Source: Macrophomina tecta (lineage: Eukaryota > Ascomycota > Dothideomycetes > Botryosphaeriales > Botryosphaeriaceae). From it: a DNA stretch of 64,000 nt. The translations under genes were made by a program, and so were the position numbers. The notes under the pieces are model-generated. The model did not search any database. It worked only from the letters and a program-made list of their open reading frames with translations, and was not told the origin of the DNA. Below are positions 24,855 through 35,762 of the stretch, piece after piece. The stretch spans positions 930,001 to 994,000 of the forward strand of contig JAKSGN010000005.1 in the NCBI GenBank assembly GCA_024180945.1, given 5' to 3'. The number at the start of each line of letters is the position of its first letter. Position 1 is the first letter of the stretch.

Positions 24855-25600
24855 ATGTCGACGGAGTCTCGGAAGCGTAAGCGCACTACCCAGCGTACTA
24901 AATATTTAGTTTTAGGTAACGAAATCGATTAAGACGGTTTCGTAATACCTCTCCCGTATTCTTCCTATCTTCTTACTAATACGGGTAAGGACGAGTCTGA
25001 TCCTTCCTTTGTATTTTATAAGATAGATGGGGTTTATACTCATTATAGGGAGTATGCCCGTTAGGGCAAGTCTACCTGCGATGCTAGTAGTTTAGACGAT
25101 TCCGACTATAAGTCTTTTCCTCTTTAATTACATTTTGTCTAACTTTATTTTTTAGTTCTTCGCGTCCGTCAGGCTTTGCTAAAGGTTAAACGGGATAAGT
25201 AGCGGGCTCGCCAAGAGCTACGTGCTTCTATGGCCCGTTTGGACCGCGTAGAGAAACAGCGGGAGTTACTACGTCGTCGGGCCAATTTAATAATTTCTCG
25301 GAAGGTTCAGATAGTTAAGAAGCTAGAGAAGTTAGATCGTATTAAATCTACTCGCGAGGCTAGGGGTCTGGTTAACCCTAAAAATACCAAGGAGGAACGA
25401 TCGCCAAAGCGTTTACGTGGCGATACCTTAGCTAATAACGTTGTAGGGGCGTCCCAGTCTATTAGGTCTCCTAGCGTTAGTTCGGGTTCTGCGCCCCCCG
25501 AGGGTTCCGGTCTAGTTAATTAGGCGCGGTTATCTCCGTTTCCTAATTTTAATTTCGGGTCCTTCGTGTATGACGAGTCGGCGGTGTTGGTTAATCTAGG
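24855..25600 (+). pseudogene. R1 copy of the antisense spliced gene (Cys-cluster protein), RIPed and 3' truncated
   Basis: This strand is antisense to R1 pol. Exon 1 (24855-25107) starts MSTESRKRKRTTQR and keeps the layout of the A/B gene, but several cysteine codons now read Tyr (PYSSY, HYREYA), as TGC/TGT to TAC/TAT changes would give. The donor is ATAAGT where GTAAGT is expected; the 48-nt intron (25108-25155) ends TTTTTTAG. Exon 2 continues in the same phase as A and B and keeps [29 protein letters not shown] and [16 protein letters not shown]. The solo LTR at 25601 removes the last codons. Confidence 0.82.
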
Positions 25601-26343
25601 TGTTACGAACCCCAGAGGACAAGGGCTTTATGACCCCACGGGTAGGAAGCCCGCACGGGAAAAGGCACCGCAGGGACCAAGAACCCTCACGGGCAGCAGA
25701 GCCGCACGGCCGGAACGCCCGCACGGGAAACCCAGCCTCAAGGGAAGGCGGCACGTACGGCCCCGAGCCAGGCAGCAACAGAGGCCCGCACGGGAACGAC
25801 GCCCGCGCAGCACAGCGACTACCCGGAAGAATAGCAGGACCGAGTTCCCGCAGGGGAAAGACACCCACAGGGAAAGGGCACAGATCCAGGAAACCGACTT
25901 CGGACACAAGGGACGAACAAGAGAATGTCGAACATGTCGTCCGCTCATCAGGGCAGAAGTCGGGTTCCGGAAAACAGGCCTTAGCGCCCAAGTCACGTGG
26001 GACCCACCGGGCCCACTGGATAACGAAGGATCACGACTATCCTCCACGACGCTTGGATAACCAAGGATGCCAACTATCCACCACTATCCACAGATTGCTA
26101 CACATTTCCTACAGTATATAGACACACTCCTTAGATAGTACTTTGACCTTCGTGGTCAACTCAAGATTCCAATACAGACTTATTGGAGGTAACAAGCCTG
26201 ACGCGCACCGCGCACCAACCTATCACGTGACCGCTACCCATCGTTCCAATCCTTTACCCTTCTCTTGCCCTTCAAGGTAAACCCTACCGCTACCTGACCC
26301 TACTAGGTGACTCCTAAGCCTAGTGGAAGAGGCCGCCGTTACA
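25601..26343 (+). repeat. solo LTR of the element-B type with mismatched flanks
   Basis: A 743-bp LTR nearly identical to the B LTRs (one difference noticed, CTTGCCC versus CTTGCTC near the 3' end). It is unmutated by RIP. The left flank ends CTAGG inside R1; the right flank starts TAAAG inside a pogo transposase. The two 5-bp flanks do not match, unlike A and B, so this is a recombination junction and not a simple LTR-LTR excision product. Confidence 0.92.
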
Positions 26344-27212
26344 TAAAGTACTTTAACAAGCATATAAAGGCGCGTACGATAGAAACGCATCGGCTACTAA
26401 TTATTAACGGCCACAAGAGCCACAACTCGCTTAAATTCCAGGAAATCTATAAGGAGGAGAAGGTTATTATCCTCTATATACCTCCCCATTCGTCGCACCT
26501 GCTATAGCCGCTTAATATGGGCTGCTTTACGCCGTTAAAGCGGGTATATAGGGATCAGATTAGAGGCTTAGCGCGTAACTATATTAACTATATTACTAAG
26601 CTTGAGTTCCTAGCAGCCTTCAAAGCAGCCTTTAATAAGTTAATTATAAAGGCTAACATCTACGCAAGCTTTCGAGGAGCTGGTCTAGTACTATACGACC
26701 CAGAGGCTGTGCTATTAAGGCTTAATATTAAGCTTCGTACGCTAACAACACTAGGTACCCCAGAGGCTCCATAAAAGTCAAAGATACTAAGTAACGCGCG
26801 CGAACTAGAGTCTTAATCAACTCTAATTCGCGATCGGATTTAAAGGCATTAAGATTCTTCGCCTACGTTAATCGTCTAGTCGCTTAATCAGCTTACTAAG
26901 GGCGCTAAGATAATAATACATTCAGCAGCCCTAATACGCGATCAGCTCGCAAGCCTTCAGAAGGTAAATAAGGCCGCCACAAAGCGTAAACAGCGCAAAA
27001 GAAAGCGGATTTAGAAGCGAGGCACCTTAATAAAGGTAGAGGGCGAGGAAATTATTGCTTAAAAGAACGTTAATAAGCAACTTAAGAGCGAAACGCGTCA
27101 AGGTAAGGCGCGATTAGGTGTAAGCAGGCAGCAAACAGCGCGCTATAGGCGCTGTAGGAAGCCAGGGCACAATTCTCGTACGTGCCAAAAAGATACTGGG
27201 GAGGCTTCTTAA
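26344..27212 (+). pseudogene. pogo2 transposase, C-terminal half
   Basis: Starts inside the DDE core. HIKARTIETHRLLIINGHKS has Asn where pogo1 has the second catalytic Asp. PPHSSHLL-stop-PLNMGCF has Asn at the third catalytic position. Further on, AFNKLIIKANIYASFRGAGL and a tail with a damaged CCHC knuckle (RRCRKPGHNSRTC). Stops are TAG/TAA in CAG, CAA or TGG positions. Both Asp-to-Asn changes fit G-to-A mutation. Clearly dead. Confidence 0.85.
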
Positions 27213-27334
27213 GCTAGGATAGTTGTTATTCTTATTGTATTTTAATGCGTTGTTGAAATATATACGTGTAAAAGCGTAGAAAGTTGGTGAGGTGGACGGC
27301 TCGCTTGCATGGACGGCTCGCTTGCCAACTACGT
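26344..27334 (+). mobile_element. pogo2: 5'-truncated Fot1/pogo transposon
   Basis: Only the right half remains. It ends in a terminal repeat with two direct copies of a unit containing GGACGGCTCGCTTGC, then CCAACTACGT, followed by TA (27335-27336). The left half is absent, cut by the LTR at 26343. Its terminal repeat aligns with those of pogo1 and pogo3 but has its own unit sequence. Confidence 0.85.
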
Positions 27335-27336
27335 TA

Positions 27337-28009
27337 CATTGTCACCGACGAACACGTCTGCCCTTGCCGATGTATGCTTCGCGTATCCTAATCAGCCTGA
27401 TCTGGTAAACGCACAATATTCGTGCGGAGTGCACGAAGCGCTGGATGAGCAAATAGTCATCATCTACACTCTTTGCTCTCGGTGTATTTTTCAGGCGCCA
27501 AACGAGCAAAATTGAGTGGTGGCCACCAGTTTTGGCAGAAAACCAGAGAACATGAGATAAACGCCTCATTGGTCTAGCGCCGTACGATGTACCGAATGTT
27601 AATGCCGAACCTTCCGACTAGCGAATACAGGAATGGACAACCCACTGTGGGACTCGATCGCAAAACCCTCCGACACAACAAAAATCGACAGGTGAACCCC
27701 TGCCAGGACACGGGTGGTTCCGTAAGTGATGGTGAATGCACTGTTGCTAGACCTCCATCGTGCAATGAATAACGACAGGCCCGCTGTGAGAAAGCCAACG
27801 TTTGGATAGATCAGACTGTAAACACACTGCAAGAAATAGCTCTCGGCCTCTTCAAGTGAACCAGAGACTTTGCGATGATTTCTGCCTTCAAGTCCTGTGC
27901 GTCCTTTCAAAAGCTACAGGATTCAGGGACGGTAGCACCAGAGTGATGCTGCAGAACACATAGCGCACGACCGTGTTGACTAAGTCAAATAAGCCTTGCC
28001 ATTATAGGA
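27337..28009. other. intergenic, no gene recognised
   Basis: Composition is normal again directly after the pogo2 end. Short frames on both strands show no domain. The right end should contain the 3' untranslated region of the reductase gene. Confidence 0.4.
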
Positions 28010-29179
28010 CTACTGCGAGGACGGATGGATGCGCGTCTGAACGCTTTCTGCTACGGTTTCTTCCAGTCCGACGAACCCGGGCCTGCCCAAGTCCTTCAGC
28101 AGCGACTCCGCCTTCTCACGAGGTCCGATGGCGGCAAGTGGGAAGTCCAGACCCGGGATCTTCTCTGGTGACTTGTATCCCGGAACTGACTTCTCAAAGA
28201 CATCGAAGAATTCGTTGATTGAATAGGCGCCGGCAAATGCGAAGATGCGTTCCCCGCTGGCGCCTGGGTGGATCCGGCCCGCAACGTGAAGGCGAGCCAC
28301 GTCCTGCACGTGCACGTAATACCCTTGTCTAAAGTGAGCTTCTTTTGCAACTCCATAGCAGGGCGCTGGGACTCACAACGTTGCACGTGTTTGATGCATT
28401 CAGTATCGCCATCCAGAATCTGGAGGGGAATTTTGGCCGTTGAGGGAAAGCCTTGGTTGGCTACGTCAAGCGGACTTCCGTATATGGTGGGAGGAAGCAC
28501 GGAATTGGCCACGAAGTGAGGCCTGTTTTCCCCCACCCATTCCCAGAAAACTTGCTCCGACCTCACTTTGGAAGCAAAGTAGGCAATTAGGGATTTTTGC
28601 ATAGGCGGAAGAGAGTCTGGAATAGCCTTGGATAAGGCAACGGTCTTCTCGTCATACTCTTCGGCCGAGACAACATCGGAGCCGCGATAGTCCTGAAGCG
28701 AGCGGACTGCGGCGGAAGATGAAGTGAGCACGAAACGCCGAACGCTTGGCTCCTTGGCCGCTGATTTCAAGCAGCTGAGGGTCCCCGCCACGGTGATGCG
28801 GATCAGCTCTTCCGGTGTGACATTGGTGCTCCGGACAGAGGCAACATGGGCGATGCCCGAGACGCCTGGACGTCGCAGTCTCATCAACACCAGTAACTTT
28901 ACACGACTGTGGGACTCGAATGTTACCTGAGACTGCCTTGTCGAACGCGCCGTCCTCCGCCATGTCCTCGACTGTGACTAGCTCAAATTTCTCCCGGCCG
29001 TATTTTTGCTTGAACAGATCTGCAAGCCATCCGTGCTTTCCAGCATCTCTAACCGTGCCACGCACCTTGTAGCCATACTGGAGAAGCTGGTCTGCAATGT
29101 GAGCGCCAACGAAGCCATTGGCCCCTGTCACGAGGATGGTGGATCCCGGGGCGATGGCGGGATGGTCAGGGAAGGCCAT
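28010..29179 (-). CDS. NAD(P)-dependent epimerase/dihydroflavonol-reductase-like (extended SDR) protein
   Basis: Three exons: 29179-28927, 28865-28377 and 28323-28010, with introns of 61 nt (GTAACA...CCAG) and 53 nt (GTGAGT...ACAAG). The joined length is 1056 nt, 351 aa. The start is MAFPDHPAIAPGS just before the Rossmann motif TGANGFVGAHIA. The catalytic YxxxK is YFASK, and FVLTSSSAAV supplies the catalytic Ser. After the second splice come YYVHVQDVARLHVAG and GERIFAFAG, diagnostic of the DFR/aldehyde reductase (ARII/Gre2-like) group. These use NADPH to reduce carbonyls in natural-product or detoxification pathways. No stop or frameshift is seen, so this is the most intact gene in the island. 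It is divergent from the 2OG oxygenase gene, with a MITE in the shared intergenic region. Confidence 0.9.
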
Positions 29180-29325
29180 TGGGATCAATGATTGGAAGAA
29201 GCTGGGGGATTACTTGCAGTCACTGGCTCTTGGGATACGTTGCGAGTTAAAGGTGGTGGTTCTTTACCTACGAAGACGTCGGAGAATAATGACGCAGCGT
29301 ACCCTGCACGCTCTCCGGAGCATTA

Positions 29326-29507
29326 CTATGGTTGCAGGCGTAAATATTGTTAGCGCGGCACGGAGTGGGCCGGGACGCGCGTGCCACGCTACGCCTTTTG
29401 CACGTAAGTTTGTACAGAATTCTTCAGAACTTTCGTTAGCTAAGAATGTATATTACGCCTCCTATACTTACGTCGCTAGCTAGCGATTATAGCTATAGAT
29501 ACGCCGG

Positions 29508-29544
<37 letters not shown>

Positions 29545-29745
29545 CTCCTCCTCCTCCTTAACACTATGCGGCAGCGCTGCTTGGATATTATTGTAGCAGA
29601 TGGAGGCTATATTAACTAGTAATATACGTAGTAGACACGTGTTAAGAGTAGGAAGGGAATTCAGCCGTTTTACTACGTAAAATACCGTATGATCTCCGGC
29701 CCCCACTTCGTGCCGCGCTAACAATATTTATGCCTGTAACCATAG
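29326..29745. mobile_element. MITE with Tc1-like termini, TA duplication
   Basis: A 420-bp element with inverted repeats of about 45 bp starting CTATGGTTGCAGGCGTAAAT, flanked by TA (29324-29325 and 29746-29747). The inner part of the repeat contains GTTAGCGCGGC, also present in the terminal repeat of the element starting at 34224. No coding frame. It sits between two divergent genes and so inside their promoter region. Confidence 0.85.
29505..29560. repeat. CTA/CTC trinucleotide microsatellite inside the MITE
   Basis: A run of CTA triplets followed by CTC triplets. The track is perfect enough to be length-variable between isolates. Confidence 0.8.
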
Positions 29746-30014
29746 TACTCGCGTTGTACGCATGGGTGAAGTTGATACGGACACACGAGCCCTTTTTGGT
29801 CTCTGAGCACGGTGAAGTCCCATAGCTCCGAGTCGTTCTCAGCTTCCTGTATAGTAATCCAAAGGCAAGTGCCAGAGAGGAGCCTCCTGTGAGTTTGAAA
29901 AGGATTATATAAACAAGCGGGAGCCTTTAGTGCAAGTCTCCCGGGCTGAAACAGGCATTGGAAATTCCTTATACCTTATCTTCTTCGAGCGGCCCCAACA
30001 ATCAATTCAGCCAA

Positions 30015-31224
30015 ATGCCTTCTGCGATTTCTCCCGAGACCCACTCGGCCATCCCGGTCATCGACTTGGCCCCGTCTTTTACGGCTGACCTAGCTGCACG
30101 CAACGCTGTGGCCGCCCAGTTGCGGATCGCCTGCAGGGACTATGGTATGTTCAGCATTACTGGGCATGGCATCCCCAGTCGTGTCTATGAGGGGGCCCTA
30201 GAACAGACCAAGCGCTACTACAATCTGCCAACCCACATCAGGGATGACATTCACAAGAAACTACTTGGCGCGTACAATGTGGGCGCAAACGTCACTGTCA
30301 ACAACCAAACCAAGCAGTCCTTTAACCTGGAAGTATGAGCCACGTCTGGACTATGACAGTGCACAGGCTGAAGGCAGAGGCCAGACGGTCACTCCCTTCA
30401 ATGTTTGGCCGTCGGGAGAGGACGCGCCGGGCTTCTTCGACCTGGTCAAAGAGTATTACAACGAAGCTTTCCGGCTGGCCCAGCACATGTGGAGGCTGTT
30501 GGCATTGAGCCTGGAACTTCCGGAAGACTATTTCATCAAGTACACGACACCGCGGGGGACAATGGGGAGAATGCTCTATTACCCTGCCCTTGATCCATCC
30601 AAAGCCAGTGGAGAAGAGCTTCAATTTGATGAGCATACGGACAACCAATGTTGTACGGTCCCCCAGATCCACCGAAAAGAGGATTCCCGCCCGCTGACAG
30701 GGCTATAGTTACGATCAACCACCCATCTTCCGGGGGCTCGAGGTCCTCCTGCCGTCAGGCGAATGGGTGGAAGTGCCGGTGGTGGACGGTGGCCTCTGCA
30801 TCAATGTCGGAGAGATGCTGACACGCTGGACGAATGGATTGTACAAGAGCGCCTGGCATCGCGTCATCCAGCGGATACCGGAGCCACGCTACAGCATCCC
30901 GATCTTCCATTCGGTCGACTACGACACTACTATCCAGGTGAGTCGCCATCTGCTTGGCGGGTGCGCGGGCTGACAAGTGCTTTTGACCCTGCCGATCTGC
31001 GCATCGGAGAGCTCGCAGACTCAACACCTGCCTATCACCGCGGGCGGCTTCTCCAGGGTACGTGGTCGAGGTGAGTCATCAAAAAGCAACTGATCCAGGT
31101 GATTAACCAACTCGCCTTTCTGCAGGAACGAGCCAGAGCCGTCCTTGAAAGAGACATCAGACGGAACGGGAAGAACATGGACGTGGAAAATATGATGAAA
31201 CTGGTCAATGTCCTGACATCTTAG
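30015..31224 (+). pseudogene. 2-oxoglutarate/Fe(II) dioxygenase (isopenicillin-N-synthase-like), frameshifted
   Basis: The first ATG is at 30015 (MPSAISPETHSAIPVIDLAP). The DIOX_N region follows with GMFSITGHGIPSRVYE. Near 30330 the frame shifts by one: an extra C in AACCTGGAAG ends the first frame, and without it the sequence reads on as FNWKYEPRLDYDS. The dioxygenase core keeps the Fe ligands HTD (near 30634) and the second His (SAWHRVIQR), and the 2OG-binding R-x-S in PRYSIPIFHS. Near 30655-30700 a second frame change needs either an atypical 43-nt intron or another lesion. The C-terminus is spliced (GTGAGT...ACAAG, GTACGT...TGCAG) and ends VNVLTS-stop at 31224. By family knowledge it would oxidise a small molecule. 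Probably decayed, though a sequencing error at 30330 is possible. Confidence 0.78.
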
Positions 31225-32419
31225 CTCTGCTGGTGCTGCTAGCCACTCTTCGTTCAGAAAGTAATAGCGAAAGGCACGGGATGTCGGGCGTCCGGGCTGA
31301 ACGGCGCGAGATGAATCAGTCTACCTGCAAGGCTGCATCGGCAAGTTGATCCTACGCGTCAAGGTCGTGCTTGACAGAATCAACCAGAATCGTTGGCTCT
31401 CTGTGGTGAGGTAACTCGTAGATAGGACAGAGAGCTCGGCCTGGACTCACAGCACGGATGCCGTTCCCGGGTGGCCTGTTCGAAGAACAGGTGAAACATC
31501 ACTGCGTCACACCGATCGATAAGGAGTTGCCTTAGCCGTGTGATTTCGGATCCGCCGCTGCCTTTCCGTTCGTGGTTTCTATTTGTCGTGAGTTCGGCGT
31601 AGACGGCGACCGATCGTAGATCGGGTCTTTTGACTGGCCGGTCGCCGTAATGCGTTGCACGGGGCTCTTGGAGATCCTAGGGCCGTGCTCGATACGGATA
31701 CGCAATTCTGATATTTAGGACACGCACGCCGCGGGGTTACTTGCCTGTCTTTGCTGCGCCGGAAAAGGCATTGTACGGGTAGCCGAGGAATTGCGGAAAC
31801 TCGTCCAGGAGGAAGTATAGGCTGAATGTGTCACGACGGAAGTACAACTCTGCACCAAGCTACCGGCAACTGCGGATCGTGATTCTGTCTTCACGAACGG
31901 TTGCATCGAGAGCAAACGTCAACGTTCGAACCAAGGGTTACCAGATGCACGGGGCATTTTGCGAATCCAAGTAGCGGCACACACGCCGTGGCTCGGGCGG
32001 TAAATGGTTTCATGCATTGGAGAGTGCGACTAGTGGACTCTAGATCTCGCTGACTCCCTCCTAGTGCAAGCCAAGGCGTAACGTTCGTGCTTTGATTCCC
32101 CCGAGCGGACCTGCCGAAAATCGGGATCAGTCAAGCTGAGGATGAGGGAAGTGCTTTTGCGGCCTTGAAAGTGCACACCTCGCGGGCGAAGAGACCGAGT
32201 CAAGATGGTGGCGGTTCTCGAACTATCCAGTGGGCACTTGGAGCGCACTCCCGACATAAGAAAAGATCATCATGCATCTCGTCTCAAAACACCCCGAACG
32301 GAGGGTGATGACGTGATGTCCCAGGGCGGCCCGCCCCTCCAAGCGAGGCTTGCAAGGCCCCCTGCGAGTGATGTGCAGCCTCGCTAGCATCGCCATAAAA
32401 GGTGCGCCCTCTACTATAG
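31225..32419. other. intergenic with at most one short gene fragment
   Basis: Normal composition. No complete gene is recognised between the oxygenase stop and the regulator fragment. The only coherent reading is the small minus-strand piece listed separately. Confidence 0.4.
31737..31920 (-). pseudogene. unidentified short exon-like fragment
   Basis: On the minus strand one frame reads FALDATVREDRITIRSCR-stop-LGAELYFRRDTFSLYFLLDE and on to YPYNAFSGAAKTGK. It looks like protein-coding sequence, interrupted by a single TAG in a position compatible with CAG. I do not recognise the family and see no start or splice partners. Confidence 0.3.
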
Positions 32420-33169
32420 TTGCGGCTGGGCCAGATATCCAGGATGGCGAGTGACTGTGGATGCGCATTGCTTGCGTTGCGGATGCTCGTTCGGGTTGAA
32501 GAGCTGACGGCAACATTCGAGGTGCCCCTGGAGACAGCCCTGCAAGCCACTGAGGAGGCCGAGAGCCATAGCCTTGCCGTGCTGAGCTGCGACACCTGCC
32601 GCCAGCAGCGCCTTCCACTCACTGCCGTCACCATCCTGTGTGCCCGCCTGGTCGAGTGGCTCCGCCAGTCCTGGAGCCTCGACGACGAACCCGAACCCGA
32701 CGCCCACCGCGCCGCGGGTGCCAGCCATGCCGCAAGCAAAAACACGGCGGACTACAAGACTGAACACCAGCATCCGCCTCGACAGCTGCGAAAGTTCTCC
32801 CTGGGCAACTACAACCTCGATCCAGACGAGGCCGCCGCGCTCAGCCATGAATTGATGACGCTGCGCCTCACCCGCTTCTCCGCCGTCCTTGGCTCCCTCG
32901 AGGCGGCCCTCGTGCCGCCCGGGCCCTCCGCCCTGTCCTCTTCACCAGGCGGAAGTACGACATGCCCCCGCGAACCAGCTCCGATTGCGCCCGCCTGCCT
33001 CGACCTCATCCGCTCAAACCTCCGTCTATTACGCGCCTGCATCCGCCGCCTCAAAGCCCGCTCGCTGCTGAATACCGGCAGCAGCATCACCACCACCACC
33101 GCCGCCAATCCCGGCGTCTTCGATGCCCGTCTTTCGGACCGCCCTCGCTCCTTCCAGGCGTCCTGGTAG
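32420..33169 (+). pseudogene. AflR-domain Zn2Cys6 regulator, C-terminal half only
   Basis: The 249-codon frame matches the C-terminal part of AflR-type pathway regulators. It has an LALRMLVRVEEL helix, HSLAVLSCDTCRQQRLPLTA, ILCARLVEWLRQSW, then RKFSLGNYNLDPDEAAALSH and a final helix CLDLIRSNLRLLRACIRR. The N-terminal binuclear zinc cluster that makes such proteins DNA-binding is not found upstream on this strand. I therefore call it a 5'-truncated remnant, although a distant exon lost to rearrangement cannot be excluded. Intact relatives switch on neighbouring secondary-metabolite genes, which fits the oxidoreductase genes around it. Confidence 0.72.
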
Positions 33170-34081
33170 CGATGAGGTGCTACCCTGGTATGGACAAAAG
33201 CTGAGAACCAGATGATTCTTCCCGCTGCCTCTGGGGCGAGACTGCTCATTTGGGTTGCAACATGATGTGGCTGATGGAAGGCCGTTGTTCGGCTCCAAGG
33301 AACAACGACCTGCTTTCGTGGTGGCATCGCAATGTACCTGGAGTCAAATGGGTTCAAAAGTAAAAACGAAAAAAAAAAAAAAAATTAAATGAGCTTACCA
33401 GCGTTTGAGCGACGCCACGGCTAACGCATCACCATCCGTGCACCACACAATGAGAGTCGTGCTCCGGGCTCAAATTGTTGTTTTCTAAGGAAATAAAAAA
33501 GGGTAATACCGCAATATCATCCGGCTCTTCCGTAGCTTCCGCCCTCCTCGGCGTGAGCCATCATGGTTGCTTGGCGCCATGATGCTCGGCGTTCTGGCTG
33601 CATTGGCAAGGTGTGGCACACCTTCCGCAATCACCATGGGCCATGTCGGCGCAGAACCCGCTCTCGCATCGGCCGTGGTTGAGCAGATTGAGTCAAGTTA
33701 CGTGCATCATGCATTCGCCGCACACCGGAACATCCGAAGGGTTACCAGCAGAGATGGCTTGCTTATCTATCAAAATATCTTTTTTTTCGGAAAGGGTTCT
33801 GTTGAAACCATGACGGATTAACCCTCTAAGGCGGTGACAGCTAGCAGAGACCATGTACACATGAGGTGGGACTAAGCCCGATCCGGCATTCCATTTGGGG
33901 TAGATATTACGTGCGGCCTAACGTGTTTAAAGACGAACATGCGTGTAGCAGTAGATAGTCCAAATGAGAATATCCAAATGTAGTATAGTGGCTCTTGGCC
34001 CCTGTTAGATGGTTTGCAGTTTCACCGAAGGCCCTCTGAGGGACAACCATTGAATTCAAACATAACGAACTTCACGGCTTC
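33170..34081. other. intergenic, no gene recognised
   Basis: Normal composition with a short A-run near 33370. Small plus-strand frames at 33567-33821 have no domain. Confidence 0.4.
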
Positions 34082-34165
34082 TCTTCTTCTTCTTCTTCTT
34101 CTTCTTCTTCTTCTTCTTCTTCTTCTTCTTCTTCTTCTTCTTCTTCTCCTTCCTCCTCCTCCTCT
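34082..34165. repeat. CTT/CCT trinucleotide microsatellite
   Basis: About 20 perfect CTT units followed by CCT/CTC units. Open frames through it are only homopolymers of Leu or Arg and are not genes. Confidence 0.95.
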
Positions 34166-34361
34166 CTTTGAATATGAGATGGAAAGGCGCACTGTCACTG
34201 AGGATTTAGTCATGGTATCATTACTGTGATCGGAGGCATAAGTTGTGTTAGCGCGGCGCTAAGCCAGCAAGGATCGGAGTAAATCTTTGCCCAATTTCGC
34301 TTCTAAATACCACTGTTTTCTCCAGTTATCTCGCTAACTAAGCACATGCACAGTGTTCACC

Positions 34362-34566
34362 ATGTCTGAACCAATCGACCCACAGCAGCAGTTGCTGTTG
34401 CACCAACAGCAACTTACGAGAGACGAGCGACTCGAATGCCTCACCCTTCGCACGCATACGTACCTGACCTCCGCTTAAATTGCTGAGAAGCTAGGCTTCA
34501 CGGCACGCCAGGTTCAGCGCGCATACGAAGTGGTAGGGAGGCTGGGAACTGTCAGCAGTTTTGGTA
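34362..34566 (+). pseudogene. Tc1-like transposase N-terminal fragment (helix-turn-helix)
   Basis: The frame starts MSEPIDPQQQLLLHQQQL and runs into TYLTSA-stop-IAEKLGFTARQVQRAY, a helix-turn-helix of the transposase DNA-binding domain. The TAA at 34476 fits CAA. The fragment is cut by pogo3, and no catalytic domain remains on the other side. Confidence 0.65.
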
Positions 34567-34975
34567 TAACGTAATCAACAAGCGAGTCGCACATACAAGC
34601 GAGTCGCACACCTCCCACCTCCATCTCAACTTTATGGCTCGACTAACACCACAACAACTTATACAATTCAAATAAAACGTGGTATATAAATTTAGTGAGG
34701 CCTATAGTATGACCTCGTTTTATGATCAGAGGTATAGTACTTTATATAGGAAGGCAGAATACTACTTCTTAGCTAAGTAATGACCGTTAAAGTAGGAAGG
34801 TTTAGGGCTACTTCTAGCTACTATATAAGCTCTTAGGCCTCTACTACTATAAGAGTGGTTTCTTTTAATATCTAAGACCGCTTTGCAGCCTTTTTCCTTT
34901 TCTATCTCTTATTTATAGCCCTTAATTTCTTATTTTCGCTTGCTAGAAGTATAATACTATATATAGCTATCTAAC

Positions 34976-35762
34976 TGTAACGGCGGCCTCTTCTACTAGG
35001 CTTCGGAGTCGCCTAGTAGGGTTAGGTAGCTGAAGGGTTTACCTTAAAGGATAAGAGAAGGGTAAAGAATTAGAACGATAGTAGTAATTACGTAAGATAT
35101 CGGTGGGCGATGCGCGTTAGGCTTATTACCTCTAATAGGGTTGTATTGGAACTTTGAGTTAACCACAAGGGTTAAAGTACTATCTAAGAAGTATGTCTAT
35201 ATACTATAGAAAAGCTATAATAATCTATAGATTGAGACGACTGTTAAATTAGTCGTAGTATTAGATTATTCTAAGGGTTAGATCTTTGCCAAGGCTTCTA
35301 ATCCATAAGTGGGTCGGGTGGACCGTACGTAACTTAGGCGCTAATGCCTGTTTCCTAGAATCCGACTTCTATATCGGTTAAGGGAGTATTCTACCGCTAG
35401 ACTATTATTTCTTAGACCGTATAAGTTATCCAACTTTATTCCATTCGTTTCTCTGGTCTAAAGTCGGCTTTCGGGATTCGTAATTTCTTCTTTATAGGTA
35501 TTTCTTTCCTGCGGGAGTTTAACCTAGTCGGTGTTCCCGTGGTCTTACTATGCCGCGTAGGCGTCGCTCCCGTGCGGGTTTCTATTACTACCTTACCTAG
35601 GCCCGTACGTGCCGTCTTTCCTTAAGGCTGGTTTTCCCGTATAGGCGTACTAGTAGTGCGGCTTTGCCGTTCTTATGGGTTTCTAGCCCCTGCGGTGCCT
35701 TTTCCCATGCGGGCTTTCCGCCCGTGGGGTTATAAAGCCCTTGTGCCTTAGGGTTCGTAATA
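34976..35762 (-). repeat. R2 3' LTR (787 bp)
   Basis: Starts TGTAACGGCGGCC and ends GGGTTCGTAATA in plus-strand reading. It is followed by the complement of the polypurine tract (CTATCCCCCC). One of the three CCCGTGCGGG sites is intact and two are mutated. Confidence 0.9.

Larger units (their letters stand above)
23993..25600 (-). mobile_element. R1: reversed, truncated RIPed Gypsy element of the A/B family
   Basis: Reading the minus strand, this is the 3' end of an A/B-type element. The 3' LTR (24752-23993) is preceded by the polypurine tract, itself preceded by the 3' region that carries the antisense gene. The element is cut at 25600 by a different LTR, so gag, pol and the 5' LTR are gone. 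GCTAA lies next to 23993 as a possible half of the target duplication; the other half is absent. RIP is lighter than in G1. Confidence 0.88.

Noticed and set aside
25566..26121. Plus-strand frames through the solo LTR
   Set aside because: They run from the truncated antisense gene, or from inside the LTR, into LTR sequence only. They are artefacts of the junction.
32284..32848. Minus-strand frames opposite the AflR-domain fragment
   Set aside because: No domain, and the plus strand carries the recognisable AflR-type sequence.
34014..34229. Poly-Leu (plus) and poly-Arg (minus) frames
   Set aside because: Translations of the CTT microsatellite.
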